From Micrococcales bacterium (lineage in GTDB: Bacteria; Actinomycetota; Actinomycetes; Actinomycetales; Cellulomonadaceae), in assembly GCA_009785115.1 (NCBI GenBank), contig WQWY01000010.1:1-64000 (forward strand): a stretch of DNA of 64,000 nt, written 5' to 3'. Position numbers and translations under genes: made by a program. The notes below the pieces were generated by a model. The model did not search any database. It was given only the letters and a program-made list of their open reading frames with translations, and was not told the DNA's origin. This document shows positions 18,362 through 29,778 of the stretch, in pieces; position 1 is the first letter of the stretch, and the number at the start of each line of letters is the position of its first letter.

Positions 18362-19240
18362 TCATGGGGCGGTCGACGGGGCCCGAGGTGGTGGGTCGGC
18401 GGTCCAGGCGGCGGCGTACAGGGTGACGCGGGCCATCATGTTGACCCACAGGAGAAGGAGCACGACCGCGGCGAAGGAGGCCAGCAGCGGGTCGGCGTAG
18501 GCGGCGCGCTCGACCACCGAGGTGCCCAGCACCCTCAGCACACCGAGCCCGAGCGCGGCGAGCAGCGCACCCCACAGCAGGTCGCGACGCGGAGGCCGGG
18601 CCCCGGCCAGCACCCGGACGATCAGCACGAACGTCACGGCGTCGACGAAGAGCGCCGCCACGACACCGGCCGCGTGCGGGCCCGACACCCCCGTCCAGTG
18701 CCGCAGCCGCAGCCAGTCCCACGCCCAGACCGCGACCAGCGAGGTCAGCGCCGCGGCGACGACGACCAGGCCGAACCCCGCGAGCACGCCGAGCTGACGC
18801 AGCTTGGAGACCAGGACGTTCTTGTTCGGGAGCAGGCCGAACATCGTGCGCACGCCCGCCTGGAGCGCCCCGACGGCTCTCAGCGCCGTCCACACCATCA
18901 TCACGACCGCCACGACCCCGGCCACCGTGAACCCGACGGACAGGCGCAGCGAGGCAGGCGACACCACACCGACACCGCCCCCGGTGTCGATGAGCCCCGG
19001 CAGCATCGCGGCCAGGGCGTCCACCACCCGGTCACGCAGGTGCTCGTCGTTGCCGAGCACCGCCATGAGCACGGCGAACCCGAGCGTCAGCGCGGCGAAC
19101 ACCGAGAACAGCGCGGTGTAGGCGATACCGGCGGCGAGCACCGTGCCACCTGCCTGGCCGTACCGCGCGCTGGCCCGGCCGACCCGGCTCCGCTCCCACC
19201 AGGCACGCACCTGCCTGACCCAGCCTGTCACGGTGCCCAT
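18362..19240 (-). CDS. YihY/BrkB family inner-membrane protein
   Basis: Integral membrane protein of unknown molecular role; the family was once wrongly annotated as ribonuclease BN. 292 residues with six predicted membrane segments and the family pattern AAGIAYTALFSVFAALTL at about 30-48 and SFAAVVLLLLWVNMMARV near the C-terminus. ATG at 19240 is preceded by TAGGTT with 8 bases between. The arrangement beside a 2H phosphoesterase and trpS is common in actinobacteria. Confidence 0.9.
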   Translation of the reverse strand: MGTVTGWVRQVRAWWERSRVGRASARYGQAGGTVLAAGIAYTALFSVFAALTLGFAVLMAVLGNDEHLRDRVVDALAAMLPGLIDTGGGVGVVSPASLRLSVGFTVAGVVAVVMMVWTALRAVGALQAGVRTMFGLLPNKNVLVSKLRQLGVLAGFGLVVVAAALTSLVAVWAWDWLRLRHWTGVSGPHAAGVVAALFVDAVTFVLIVRVLAGARPPRRDLLWGALLAALGLGVLRVLGTSVVERAAYADPLLASFAAVVLLLLWVNMMARVTLYAAAWTADPPPRAPSTAP

Positions 19241-19248
19241 GCTCGGTG

Positions 19249-19254
19249 AACCTA
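19249..19254 (-). promoter_or_regulatory. Leaderless -10 box of the YihY-family gene
   Basis: TAGGTT on the minus strand, 8 bases before the ATG at 19240. Confidence 0.45.
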
Positions 19255-19331
19255 CCGGGCCCGCCTGGCTGCCCGCGCAAGGACGCTGCCCGGCAGGGTC
19301 GCCACAGAGCAGGCCCTCACGAGCGAGGTGG

Positions 19332-21263
<1,932 letters not shown>

Positions 21264-21269
21264 AGGCTC

Positions 21270-21275
21270 AGGCTA
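21270..21275 (-). promoter_or_regulatory. Leaderless -10 box of tatB
   Basis: TAGCCT on the minus strand, 6 bases before the GTG at 21263. Confidence 0.45.
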
Positions 21276-21302
21276 CCCTCGCCGCGCACCCCGCGGGACG
21301 CC

Positions 21303-22196
21303 CTACCCCCCGTCGCCGAGCACGACGGCGGAGAAAGACGCGACCAGAGCCTCGGCGTCGACGTCCGCGCACAGCTCCACGACGGTGCCGGCCGTCTGCC
21401 ACGCCACCGTCCACGGCGAGGAGGACAGCACGGCCACCTCCACGTCACCGACATAGGTGTGCAGCACGTCGCCCAGGTGATCCACGTCCAGCGGCCCGTG
21501 ATGCTCGATCACCGTCGCCGAGGCGTCGCCGGGGCCCGCGAGGTCGACCTCCAGCTTCTCGCCCTCGTGCGACCGGGCCGCCGTCATCGTCCAGCCAGGC
21601 GGCAGCGTGTCAGGTATCACCCACCCCTCGGCACGCAGCGCGGCGGGGTCAGGCACCACCGGGGTGTGGGCAGCCAGGTCCACGACGGCCACCGTCGCGC
21701 TCTGCGGCCCGGCCAGCACGACCTCAGGGAGGTCCGGCGGAGCAGCCGCGCCCATGCTGTGGGCGAGGAACAGCACGGCGATGCCCGCCAGGGAGACGAC
21801 CGCCAACCCCTGGGAGGGGCGCCTCTCGCCCAGGTCGCCGCGCACACCCTGGTCCCTGTACGTGCGCGGCTCGCCGTACATGCTGGGCTCGCCGCGCACG
21901 ACCGGCTCGCCGCCCACCACCGAAGGGTGCGCGGGCCCTCGGACGGAGACCATGAACGGGTCGCCCGGCCGTGCCGGCGGTACGGCACGCATGGCCAGCA
22001 GACGCGAGGTCAGCGCCGGGTCGGGCCGTGGGGTGCTGGTGGCCGTGTCGGCCAGCAGCGCCCGCGCCGCGCGGGCCGCGGCGAGCTCCGCGGCGCAGCG
22101 CGGGCAGACGGCGACGTGGGCCAGCGCGCGCTCGGTCTGCGCCGGGTCGAGCTGCCCGTCGACCACCGCGCTGAGCCGCGACCGCAGGTGGGTCAT
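21303..22196 (-). CDS. Anti-sigma factor with zinc-finger (zf-HC2) domain
   Basis: Membrane-anchored regulator predicted to hold the adjacent ECF sigma factor. Residues 1-50 form a ZAS domain with HVAVCPRCAAE (H-x3-C-x2-C). A low-complexity stretch with repeated GEP follows, then a membrane span near 130-150 (LAVVSLAGIAVLFLAHSMG) and a 145-residue extracytoplasmic domain. Longer than the minimal family members because of this outer domain. ATG overlaps the sigma-factor stop as TGATG. No HtrA-type protease gene, often found next to this pair, is present. Confidence 0.88.
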   Translation of the reverse strand: MTHLRSRLSAVVDGQLDPAQTERALAHVAVCPRCAAELAAARAARALLADTATSTPRPDPALTSRLLAMRAVPPARPGDPFMVSVRGPAHPSVVGGEPVVRGEPSMYGEPRTYRDQGVRGDLGERRPSQGLAVVSLAGIAVLFLAHSMGAAAPPDLPEVVLAGPQSATVAVVDLAAHTPVVPDPAALRAEGWVIPDTLPPGWTMTAARSHEGEKLEVDLAGPGDASATVIEHHGPLDVDHLGDVLHTYVGDVEVAVLSSSPWTVAWQTAGTVVELCADVDAEALVASFSAVVLGDGG

Positions 22197-22762
22197 CAGG
22201 CGAGCACCCCCTCCGGCGCGGCGACCGAGGGGCGACGGTGCTCCAGTGCCACCCGCAGCCGGGCGCGAGCACGGTGGATCCGCGAGCGCACGGTGCCGAG
22301 CTTGATGCCCAGCGTGACCGCGATCTCCTCGTAGGAGAGCTGCTCGATGTCAGCGAGCACCACCGCGGCCCGGTACTCCGGTGCCAGCGCGTCCAGCGCC
22401 CTCTGCACGTCGTCACCCAGGTTCTGGTGCTCGTAGCGGCGCTCGGGAGCCTCCTCCGGCGCCCCGGCGGGGAACCGGTCGGCCTCGTCACCCATGAGCT
22501 CCATGCGCACCCGTGAGCGGCGACGGGCGGAGTCCAGGAACAGGTTCGTGGTGATCCGGTGCAGCCAGCCCTCGAACGTGCCCGGCGAGTAGGTGTGCAA
22601 CGACCGGAACACCCGCAGGAAGGTCTCCTGGGTGAGGTCTTCGGCGTCCTCACGGTTGCCGGTCAGCCGGAAGGCGAGCCGATACACCCGCGCCGAGTGC
22701 TCGGCGACGATCTGCTCCCACGACGGCGGGCTCCAGGCACCCTCGGCCGACGTGCTCTCCAT
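22196..22762 (-). CDS. sigE: ECF RNA polymerase sigma factor (SigE-like)
   Basis: Extracytoplasmic-function sigma factor, 188 residues. Region 2 is seen as [20 protein letters not shown] with [19 protein letters not shown], and region 4 as [20 protein letters not shown]. Neighbouring anti-sigma factor and tatB match the SigE locus of actinobacteria, which responds to envelope stress. The symbol is by position and similarity; the regulon cannot be read from this window. Confidence 0.9.
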   Translation of the reverse strand: MESTSAEGAWSPPSWEQIVAEHSARVYRLAFRLTGNREDAEDLTQETFLRVFRSLHTYSPGTFEGWLHRITTNLFLDSARRRSRVRMELMGDEADRFPAGAPEEAPERRYEHQNLGDDVQRALDALAPEYRAAVVLADIEQLSYEEIAVTLGIKLGTVRSRIHRARARLRVALEHRRPSVAAPEGVLA

Positions 22763-22816
22763 CGGCCCATCCTGTCACGTCCGCACCTGAAGGACCTCGC
22801 CCCTCTCCTGACGCTC

Positions 22817-23425
22817 TCAGGGACGCCTCAGGACCAGGCTCATCGCCTCGGCGCGGGTCGCGACGTCGCGCATCGCCCCACGCACCGCCGAGGTCATGGT
22901 CACCGCGCCCGGCTTGCGCACGCCGCGCATCGACATGCACAGGTGCTCGCACTCGATGACGACCAGCACCCCTCTCGGGGCCAGCCCGTCCACCAGGGCG
23001 TCAGCGATCTGGGAGGTCAGCCGCTCCTGCACCTGGGGACGGCGCGCGTACACCTCGACCAGCCGGGCCAGCTTCGACAGCCCGGTGATCCGACCCTCAG
23101 GGCCAGGGATGTACCCCACGTGCGCCGTCCCGTGGAACGGCAGCAGGTGGTGCTCGCACATCGAGTGCACGGGGATGTCCTTGACCAGGACCATCTCTCG
23201 GTGGCCCAGGTCGAACGTGGTCGTCAGCGCGACACCCGGGTCGGCCCCCAGGCCGGCGAAGATCTCCGCGTACGAGCGGGCCACCCGGTCGGGGGTGTCA
23301 CGCAGCCCCTCGCGGTCCGGGTCCTCTCCGATGCCCACCAACAGCTCGCGCACCGCCGCGCGGACGCGGTCCAGGTCCATGCCTGACGGCACGGGTACCG
23401 GCTCGTCTGGCCCTCTGTGACTCAC
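22817..23425 (-). CDS. folE: GTP cyclohydrolase I
   Basis: Converts GTP to 7,8-dihydroneopterin triphosphate, first step of folate synthesis. 202 residues. Zinc and catalytic motifs are intact: [32 protein letters not shown] and [14 protein letters not shown] at 23425 is chosen because TAGCGT stands 7 bases before it; an upstream in-frame start at 23497 has no support. In many actinobacteria folE directly follows ftsH with folP, folB and folK after it; here a surface-protein gene intervenes and no other fol gene follows. Confidence 0.95.
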   Translation of the reverse strand: MSHRGPDEPVPVPSGMDLDRVRAAVRELLVGIGEDPDREGLRDTPDRVARSYAEIFAGLGADPGVALTTTFDLGHREMVLVKDIPVHSMCEHHLLPFHGTAHVGYIPGPEGRITGLSKLARLVEVYARRPQVQERLTSQIADALVDGLAPRGVLVVIECEHLCMSMRGVRKPGAVTMTSAVRGAMRDVATRAEAMSLVLRRP

Positions 23426-23432
23426 GAGGCCC

Positions 23433-23438
23433 ACGCTA
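23433..23438 (-). promoter_or_regulatory. Leaderless -10 box of folE
   Basis: TAGCGT on the minus strand, 7 bases before the GTG at 23425. Confidence 0.5.
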
Positions 23439-23462
23439 CCCGCCGCCCGAAGAACCCGCGGG

Positions 23463-23480
23463 GTGTGGGATGTACCACAC
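23463..23480. promoter_or_regulatory. Palindromic operator candidate upstream of folE
   Basis: GTGTGG, six bases, CCACAC: a perfect 6-6-6 palindrome located just upstream of where the folE -35 would lie. The regulator is unknown. Confidence 0.4.
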
Positions 23481-23736
23481 ACCTCCGTCTCACGCACTCG
23501 GGGGTCCTGACTTCACCCGCCTGATCCTCCGTCCGGCCCATCCCTTCACCCGTAAAATCATCACAGTTCCGACACATCGGGACACACCAGGCCTTTGGGG
23601 CGAGAGGGGTATATACAGACTGATCGGTCGTCGGCGTACGAAGCCCTGCTGTCGGAGCACGCGGGGAACGGTGCCGAGGTGGATCGAGCTCTGACCGACC
23701 CAACGGCCTGTTACTCCACCGAAAGAAGTGAGGATC

Positions 23737-24474
23737 ATGCACTCGACGAGCACCACCCGTCGCAGGCTGACAGCCCTGGCCGCCGCCGGCGTCCTGCTGG
23801 CGCTGCCCGCGTTCGCGACGGCCGCGTACGCCGCTGACGACCCCTGTACGCCCAAGGACGCCTGGACCGAGACGATCCCGGCGAAGGGTGAGCCGACGAT
23901 CGTCGTCGACAACCCGGACTACCTGCCCGGAAAGGCTGCGGAGTACACGACCGTGCGCCACAAGGCGGTCACCGAGATGCGGACGACGTACCAGCGCTAC
24001 TCCTGGGTCGGAGGGGGCAACGTCAACCCCAACGAGACGGGGTCGACGCCCGCGACTCACCCTGGCGACTGGCAGGCGAACACCACGGACCGCACCGGTC
24101 ACGAGAACGACCCGATCGGCGAGGTGTTCAACCCGTCGGGCAACGAGAACAGCAGCGCGTGGTTCTTCTGGACCAGCGAGACGAAGAAGGTCGTCGTCAC
24201 CCCGGCCTGGAAGGAGCAGGTGCTGCTCTACCCGGCCATCCCGCCGCAGGGCGAGCCGACGATGACCGTCGACAACCCGGACTACGTGCCCGCCTCCGAG
24301 ATCAAGCACGAGGCGGTCCTGTGCGGGGCCGTCGCAGGCGCTGACGAGGCGAAGCTGGCGGAGACCGGCCTCGACGTCCGCACGGCGTCTCTCGTCGCTG
24401 GCGTGGTCCTCCTGCTGGGCGCCGGGCTGGCGTACGCCGCCCGCCGCCGGCTGATGGCGAGCGAAGAGCTCTGA
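23737..24474 (+). CDS. LAETG-anchored cell-wall surface protein
   Basis: Secreted protein predicted to be attached to peptidoglycan by a class E sortase. 245 residues: signal peptide 1-35 with a likely cut after AYA, an extracellular region with two copies of a motif (GEPTIVVDNPDYLP and GEPTMTVDNPDYVP), a Trp/Tyr-rich middle (RYSWVGGGNVNPNETG and WFFWTSE), then LAETG at 207-211, a hydrophobic span and an Arg-rich tail. LAxTG is the usual class E sorting signal in high-GC Gram-positives. ATG at 23737 follows GAAAGAAG by 8 bases. Function, perhaps adhesion, is unknown. It lies alone on the plus strand between folE and ftsH. Confidence 0.85.
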   Translation: MHSTSTTRRRLTALAAAGVLLALPAFATAAYAADDPCTPKDAWTETIPAKGEPTIVVDNPDYLPGKAAEYTTVRHKAVTEMRTTYQRYSWVGGGNVNPNETGSTPATHPGDWQANTTDRTGHENDPIGEVFNPSGNENSSAWFFWTSETKKVVVTPAWKEQVLLYPAIPPQGEPTMTVDNPDYVPASEIKHEAVLCGAVAGADEAKLAETGLDVRTASLVAGVVLLLGAGLAYAARRRLMASEEL

Positions 24475-24494
24475 CGCTCTGAGCCGCTCGTAGC

Positions 24495-24526
24495 AGAGGG
24501 GAGGGACCGCACGGTCCCTCCCCTCT
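24495..24526 (+). terminator. Terminator of the surface-protein gene
   Basis: Perfect 14-base stem (AGAGGGGAGGGACC with GGTCCCTCCCCTCT), loop GCAC, 20 bases after the stop. Confidence 0.85.
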
Positions 24527-24575
24527 CTTCGTGTCCCGACACACCTGTGCGAGGAGAGGACGGAACTCACCCCTT

Positions 24576-24619
24576 GCTGTCGCGCACTAGTCGCAGAGCT
24601 GTCGCGCACTAGTCGCAGA
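24576..24619. repeat. Perfect 22-base tandem duplication
   Basis: Two identical, directly adjacent copies of a 22-base unit beginning GCTGTCGCGCACTAG and ending TCGCAGA, at 24576-24597 and 24598-24619. Each contains the palindrome ACTAGT. It lies in the gap between the surface-protein terminator and the ftsH 3' end. Confidence 0.9.
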
Positions 24620-24708
24620 CTCCAGGTACGAGCCGTCGTGCTGCACCCACCCGCTCAGCGGCGGACACCTCACCCACGCCGATCACACGGCGTCGGTCGC
24701 GCTAGGCC

Positions 24709-26745
24709 CTAGGCGTCGTCGGAGTCAGCAGCCCGCTCGGCGGAGGGGGCGGGGTCGTCGGAGGGGACCGGGTCGTCAGACGGTGCGCCCTGGGCGTCCT
24801 TCGGCGACGCCTCGTCGGCACCGGCCAGCTCCGCGGGGCTCCGCACCGGCGGACGGTCAGAGACCACGCGGTCGGCCCCGGAGATCCACACCGGGCGCTC
24901 GTCGCGCTTGACGACCGAGGAGAAGACCACGGCCAGCTCGTCGGCGTTGAGCGTCTCCTTGTCGAGCAGCTCCAGCACCAGGTCGTCGAGCACGTCACGG
25001 TACTGCACGAGGATGTCGCGCGCCTCGTCGTGGGCGTGCTCCAGCAACGCCCTCACCTCGAGGTCGATGCTGGCGGCGACGTCCTCGGAGTAGTCACGCT
25101 GGTGGCCGACGTCGCGACCGAGGAACACCTCGCCGGACTCCTGCCCCAGGCGCACCGCGCCCAGGGTGGCGCTCATCCCGAACTGGGTGACCATCTTGCG
25201 TGCCGTGGCGGTGGCCTTCTCGATGTCGTTCGAGGCGCCCGTCGTCGGGTCGTGGAACACGAGCTCTTCGGCGACCCGCCCGCCCATGGCGTAGGCGAGC
25301 TGGTCGAGCAGCTCGTTGCGGGTCGTGGAGTACTTGTCCTCGGTGGGCATCACCATCGTGTAGCCCAGCGCACGCCCGCGCGGCAGGATCGTCACCTTGG
25401 TGACCGGGTCGGTGTAGCGCAACGCCGCCGCGACCAGGGCGTGCCCGCCCTCGTGGTACGCGGTGATCTTCTGCTCCTTGGGGTTCATCACCCTGGTGCG
25501 CTTCTGCGGGCCGGCGACCACACGGTCGATGGCCTCGTCGAGCGCGTGGTCGTCGATGACCTTCTCGTTCAGCCGGGCGGTGAGCAGCGCCGCCTCGTTG
25601 AGCACGTTCGCCAGGTCGGCACCGGTGAAGCCCGGGGTGCGCCGGGCCACCGCGACCAGGTCGACACCGGGCGCCATCGGCTTGCCCTGGGCGTGCACGG
25701 TGAGGATCTGCTCGCGGCCCTTGAGGTCTGGCGGCTCGACGGCCACCTGGCGGTCGAAGCGCCCCGGGCGCAGCAGCGCCGGGTCGAGGATGTCGGGGCG
25801 GTTGGTCGCGGCGATCATGATGACGTTCGTCTTGACGTCGAAGCCGTCCATCTCGACCAGCATCTGGTTGAGCGTCTGCTCGCGCTCGTCGTGCCCGCCG
25901 CCCAGGCCGGCGCCGCGGTGACGGCCGACGGCGTCGATCTCGTCGACGAAGATGATCGCCGGGGCGTGCTGCTTGGCCTGCTCGAACAGGTCGCGCACGC
26001 GCGAGGCGCCCACACCGACGAACATCTCCACGAAGTCCGAGCCGGAGATCGTGTAGAACGGCACCCCCGCCTCGCCTGCCACGGCCCGGGCGAGCAGCGT
26101 CTTGCCGGTCCCGGGGGGTCCGTACAGCAGCACGCCCTTGGGGATCTTCGCCCCCACGGCCTGGAACTTCGCCGGCTCGGTGAGGAACTCCTTGATCTCC
26201 GCGAGCTCTTCCAGGGCCTCGTCCACCCCAGCCACGTCCGCGAAGGTGACCTGCGGAGACTCCTTGCTGACCAGCATGGCCTTCGACTTGCCGAAGCTCA
26301 TCACCCGCGAGCCGCTGCCCTGCATGTTGATCATGAGGAACCAGAAGATGCCCAGGATGATGAGGAAGGGGATGAGCAGCGTGAGCATGCTCACCCACCA
26401 CTGGGTGGTCTGGACCACCGACGTCCAGCCGTCCTTGATCTCCGCCTCGGCGATGGCCGTGGCGATCCGTGAGCCCTGCGCGTTCACGTAGAAGAACTGG
26501 ACGTTCACGCCGTAGTCGTGGCCGTCCTTGGTGAACGCCTCGCTGAGGGTGAGGTCCACCCGGCGGGCCGGGTCGGTGATGCGCGCCTGCTCCACCTTGC
26601 CCTCGGCCAGCAGCGCCAACCCGTCGGAGGTGTCGATGCGCTGCACCGAGGGACCCTGGTTGAGGAAGGTCGCCGCGAGAGCCACGAGCGCGACGGCGAT
26701 GACGATCCAGAGCACAGGTCCGCGAGCGATGTTCTTCGTCTTCAT
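24709..26745 (-). CDS. ftsH: ATP-dependent zinc metalloprotease FtsH
   Basis: Membrane-bound AAA protease that degrades misfolded membrane proteins. 678 residues: membrane spans at about 10-28 and 112-135, AAA module with Walker A GPPGTGKT and Walker B IIFVDEID, second region of homology, and the zinc site YHEGGHALV. The C-terminal 45 residues are an acidic Ser/Asp/Pro tail. Head of an actinobacterial cluster with hpt, tilS and the DUF2342 gene; last in transcription order. Confidence 0.97.
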   Translation of the reverse strand: MKTKNIARGPVLWIVIAVALVALAATFLNQGPSVQRIDTSDGLALLAEGKVEQARITDPARRVDLTLSEAFTKDGHDYGVNVQFFYVNAQGSRIATAIAEAEIKDGWTSVVQTTQWWVSMLTLLIPFLIILGIFWFLMINMQGSGSRVMSFGKSKAMLVSKESPQVTFADVAGVDEALEELAEIKEFLTEPAKFQAVGAKIPKGVLLYGPPGTGKTLLARAVAGEAGVPFYTISGSDFVEMFVGVGASRVRDLFEQAKQHAPAIIFVDEIDAVGRHRGAGLGGGHDEREQTLNQMLVEMDGFDVKTNVIMIAATNRPDILDPALLRPGRFDRQVAVEPPDLKGREQILTVHAQGKPMAPGVDLVAVARRTPGFTGADLANVLNEAALLTARLNEKVIDDHALDEAIDRVVAGPQKRTRVMNPKEQKITAYHEGGHALVAAALRYTDPVTKVTILPRGRALGYTMVMPTEDKYSTTRNELLDQLAYAMGGRVAEELVFHDPTTGASNDIEKATATARKMVTQFGMSATLGAVRLGQESGEVFLGRDVGHQRDYSEDVAASIDLEVRALLEHAHDEARDILVQYRDVLDDLVLELLDKETLNADELAVVFSSVVKRDERPVWISGADRVVSDRPPVRSPAELAGADEASPKDAQGAPSDDPVPSDDPAPSAERAADSDDA

Positions 26746-26986
26746 GAGCAGGAGCGGCGCCCCTCGTCCTCCGCTGGGTTCTTTACCTGGTGGTCCAGAC
26801 GACGGTACACGCTCCCCCCACCTTCCCCGGCCCGCGAGCGCCCCTGTTCGCCCAAGGCCGACCCCTGGTCACCCCTCCGCCACGTCGTCAGACCACCTGC
26901 CGTGCCGTGAGACCACATGCCACCTCGTCTGGGCTCTCCGCCGGACCAGCAGGCTCAGACGGTCTGGCGGGGAGCGACGGGCGTGG

Positions 26987-27541
26987 TCAGGCGCTGTAGA
27001 CGTGGGGGGCGAGGGTGGCGACGAAGGGGAGGTTGCGGTAGCGCTCGGCGTGGTCCAGGCCGTAGCCCACCACGAACTCGTCGGGGATGGGGAAGCCGGT
27101 GTAGCGGATCTCGACCTGGGCCTTGGTCGCGCTGGGCTTGCGGAGCAGGGTGGCGACCTCGACGCTCGCCGGGCCGCGCGAGCGCAGGTTCGCGAGCAGC
27201 CAGGTGAGGGTCAGACCCGAGTCCACGATGTCCTCGACGATGAGCACGTGGCGGTCGGTGAGGTCGGCGTCGAGGTCCTTGAGGATCCGCACCACGCCGG
27301 ACGACCTGGTGCCCGACCCGTACGACGACACCGCCATCCAGTCCATCTCCACAGGCAGGTGCAGGCGCCTGGCCAGGTCGGCCATCACCATCACCGCACC
27401 CTTGAGCACCCCGACCAGCAGCAGCTCCTTGCCCGCGTAGTCGGCGTCGATCTCGCTCGCCATCTCGTCCAGCCTGCGGTGCAGCTGCTCCTCGGTCAGC
27501 AGCACCTTCGCCAGGTCGTCACCGACGTCGCCAGCATCCAT
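26987..27541 (-). CDS. hpt: Hypoxanthine phosphoribosyltransferase
   Basis: Purine salvage enzyme making IMP/GMP from hypoxanthine/guanine and PRPP. 184 residues; PRPP-binding loop [14 protein letters not shown] near 97-110, [10 protein letters not shown] near 43-52 and [15 protein letters not shown] near the C-terminus are typical. ATG at 27541 has GGGAG 6 bases upstream. Nine bases separate it from tilS. Confidence 0.95.
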   Translation of the reverse strand: MDAGDVGDDLAKVLLTEEQLHRRLDEMASEIDADYAGKELLLVGVLKGAVMVMADLARRLHLPVEMDWMAVSSYGSGTRSSGVVRILKDLDADLTDRHVLIVEDIVDSGLTLTWLLANLRSRGPASVEVATLLRKPSATKAQVEIRYTGFPIPDEFVVGYGLDHAERYRNLPFVATLAPHVYSA

Positions 27542-27550
27542 GCCCGCTCC

Positions 27551-28651
27551 CTATGGCCGTCCCGCGTCACCTGACGACGCGAGTCCTGCTCGAAGCCTGC
27601 CATACCTGCGCCATGCCTGGACGCCACCTGGCAGGTCCACCGGCCCCTGGCCGTGCCAGTCGAGGACGAGCTCCTCGACCGCCGTGACATGACCCGCCCC
27701 CAGCGACCCCGCCGACGAGCCCGACGCCACCAGGAACGCTCGCAGCGCGGCCCTGCGCACCGCCGTCGGGGCGGCGGCGAGCGCGTCAGCGATCAGCGAC
27801 CCGTCGTCGTCGCGGGCGTCGGCGAGCAGGTCCGCCGCCGCGAGGTCCAGGGCGTCGGCCATGTCCCGCAGCTGGTCGGCGGTGCGGGCCAGGGCCGACG
27901 CCACCCCGGGGCCGAGCACGTCCACGAGCAGCGGCATCACCTCGGTGCGCACCCGGGTGCGCAGGCCGCTGCCGGTGGTGTTGGTCGGGTCGTGCCACGG
28001 ATCCAGCCCCAGGGCGTCGCACGCGGCGACGGTCTCGGCGCGCCGCAGCGCCAGGAACGGGCGCACGTAGCGTCCGCGACGGGCCGGCATCCCTGACAGG
28101 GAGCGCGCCCCCGAACCTCGGGCCAGGCCGAGCAGCACCTGTTCCGCCTGGTCGTCCAGCGTGTGCCCGAGCAGGATCGCGGAGGCCCCCAGGTCGTCAG
28201 CCGACGCGGCCAGCGCGAGATACCGCGCGGTGCGCGCGGCAGCCTCAGGCCCCCCGTCGACCCCCACCATCACCCGCCGCACCACCACCGGTTCCAGCCC
28301 CAGCCCCCGGCACTGGTCCGCCGCTCTCTCGGCGACCCCCTCCGAGCCTGCCTGCAACCCGTGGTCCACCACCACCGCGCCCACCCGGACCCCCAGCCGG
28401 CCTCCCACGAACCCGGCAGCCGCAGCCAGCGCCAACGAGTCCGCACCCCCCGAGCAGGCGACGAGCACCAGCCCTCCGTCACCCCCGACCCCTCGAGCGG
28501 CCGTCTGCTCGTCGGGAACCTCCGACGGACCAGGCGAGGCTGGCTCGCCCTGGTCGGGGGGCGATGACAGCGCGGGGGGCTCTGACAAGGCGAGCAGGGC
28601 GGTGCGCACCGCCCAGCGGGTGGCCGCGACAGGAGGGGGTGGGCCGGGCAT
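27551..28651 (-). CDS. tilS: tRNA(Ile)-lysidine synthase
   Basis: Modifies C34 of the CAU-anticodon tRNA-Ile to lysidine, an essential step for AUA decoding. 366 residues. The PP-loop ATP motif [13 protein letters not shown] is at about 65-77 after a Pro/Ala/Ser-rich N-terminal extension of about 50 residues. [14 protein letters not shown] and [15 protein letters not shown] follow as expected. ATG at 28651 is five bases after the stop of the DUF2342 gene, so the two are one transcription unit. Confidence 0.94.
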   Translation of the reverse strand: MPGPPPPVAATRWAVRTALLALSEPPALSSPPDQGEPASPGPSEVPDEQTAARGVGGDGGLVLVACSGGADSLALAAAAGFVGGRLGVRVGAVVVDHGLQAGSEGVAERAADQCRGLGLEPVVVRRVMVGVDGGPEAAARTARYLALAASADDLGASAILLGHTLDDQAEQVLLGLARGSGARSLSGMPARRGRYVRPFLALRRAETVAACDALGLDPWHDPTNTTGSGLRTRVRTEVMPLLVDVLGPGVASALARTADQLRDMADALDLAAADLLADARDDDGSLIADALAAAPTAVRRAALRAFLVASGSSAGSLGAGHVTAVEELVLDWHGQGPVDLPGGVQAWRRYGRLRAGLASSGDAGRP

Positions 28652-28656
28652 CCGGG

Positions 28657-29679
28657 CTACAGGACGCGAGCGACCCAGGCGGAGGGGTCGACGATCTCGG
28701 CGGGAGTCGGGAGGGTCTTGGGGGAGGCCCACACCGCGTTGAAGGCCTCGGTGCCGACCTCGTCGCGCACACCACGCACGAAACGCGCGCCCTCTCGGTA
28801 CTGGGCGAGCTTGAGGTCCAGGCCGAGCAGCACCCGCAGCACCCGGGCCCCGCCTCGCGCCCGCGCCGCGGCGTCGCGACGACGCTCGAAGCGAGACCGG
28901 ATCGTCGCCACCGTCGGCACCACCTGAGGCCCGACCTCGTCCATGGTCACGTCAGCGTGCCCCTCGAGGAGGGCCATGATCGCGCTGACCTCCTCGAACA
29001 CCTCCCGCTGGGAGTCGGACAAGAGCGCGACCAGGCCGACATCCCTCAGGTCGCGCGGGCTCGCCGCCAGGCGGCGTAACGTCGCGCCGTCCGGCACCAG
29101 GTCGCGGGTCAGCGTGTCGATGCGGTCGCGCAGGTGGTCGGCCAGCCACGGTGCCGCCGCGAACTGCAACGCATGGGTCTGCTCGTGCAGCGCCACCCAC
29201 AGGCGGAAGTCCGACGGCACCACCCCCAGGGCCCGTTCCACGTGGAGCACGTTCGGGGCCACCAGCAGCAGCCGGCCGCCTGCTCCCGAGCCGGCAGCCG
29301 TATAGGGGTCGAGCTGGCCGAGGATCTTCCCGGCCAGCAGCGCCAGCACACCGCCCAGCTCGATCCCCGCGGCGAGGCGCGCGGCCTGCGGCACCTGGTC
29401 CGACACGGGCAACCCTGTCGACAGGGCGGCGAACATCTCGGTGCTCGCCCTCGCCCACCGTGCCCGGTCGACCACGAGCACCGTCGACACCTCCGCGGGA
29501 GGACGCCCGTCGGACGGGCGCAGGCCCGAGATCGCGGCGACGTGCTCGGCGGCGACCCCTGCCGCGCGGCGCAGCTCGTCCACCAGGCGGGCCGACGTCG
29601 CCCTGTCGACCGCCGGTCCGGGCGGGGCGAGGCGTCCGGCGACGGCTGCCGCTACGTCCCAGTCGACCACCGAAGTCAC
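28657..29679 (-). CDS. Zinc-dependent metalloprotease-like protein (DUF2342 / F420-associated family)
   Basis: Actinobacterial protein whose biochemical role is not established. 340 residues with a HExxH signature ([10 protein letters not shown], near 175) and [12 protein letters not shown] about 65 residues on, which could supply the third zinc ligand. GTG at 29679 has TACCGT 6 bases upstream and little Shine-Dalgarno. Its position ahead of tilS-hpt-ftsH is conserved in the phylum. Confidence 0.9.
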   Translation of the reverse strand: MTSVVDWDVAAAVAGRLAPPGPAVDRATSARLVDELRRAAGVAAEHVAAISGLRPSDGRPPAEVSTVLVVDRARWARASTEMFAALSTGLPVSDQVPQAARLAAGIELGGVLALLAGKILGQLDPYTAAGSGAGGRLLLVAPNVLHVERALGVVPSDFRLWVALHEQTHALQFAAAPWLADHLRDRIDTLTRDLVPDGATLRRLAASPRDLRDVGLVALLSDSQREVFEEVSAIMALLEGHADVTMDEVGPQVVPTVATIRSRFERRRDAAARARGGARVLRVLLGLDLKLAQYREGARFVRGVRDEVGTEAFNAVWASPKTLPTPAEIVDPSAWVARVL

Positions 29680-29685
29680 CGCCTC

Positions 29686-29691
29686 ACGGTA
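29686..29691 (-). promoter_or_regulatory. Leaderless -10 box of the DUF2342 gene
   Basis: TACCGT on the minus strand, 6 bases before the GTG at 29679. Probably the main promoter of the DUF2342-tilS-hpt cluster. Confidence 0.45.
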
Positions 29692-29778
29692 TCCGCTCCG
29701 CACCGCACCACGCAGAGCCGCACCACACGAGGCCGTACCACGCAGGGGCGGACCGGTCACGCGGACACCTGGCGGGCC

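Larger units (their letters stand above)
23426..23736. other. Divergent intergenic region folE / surface protein
   Basis: 311 bases without a gene. It holds the folE -10 box (23433-23438), a perfect palindrome at 23463-23480, and a more A/T-rich stretch (about 23550-23620) that includes TATATA at 23610-23615, a possible -10 for the surface-protein gene with no good -35. No RNA gene recognised. Confidence 0.6.

Noticed and set aside
23610-23615. TATATA as a promoter of the surface-protein gene
   Set aside because: No -35-like hexamer at 16-18 bases and a distance of over 120 bases to the start; too weak to list as its own feature.
23422-24609. 395-codon minus-strand open frame over the surface-protein gene, which would restore a continuous ftsH-folE strand
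   Set aside because: The plus-strand frame has a signal peptide, repeated motif, LAETG anchor and terminator; the minus-strand frame has none of these.
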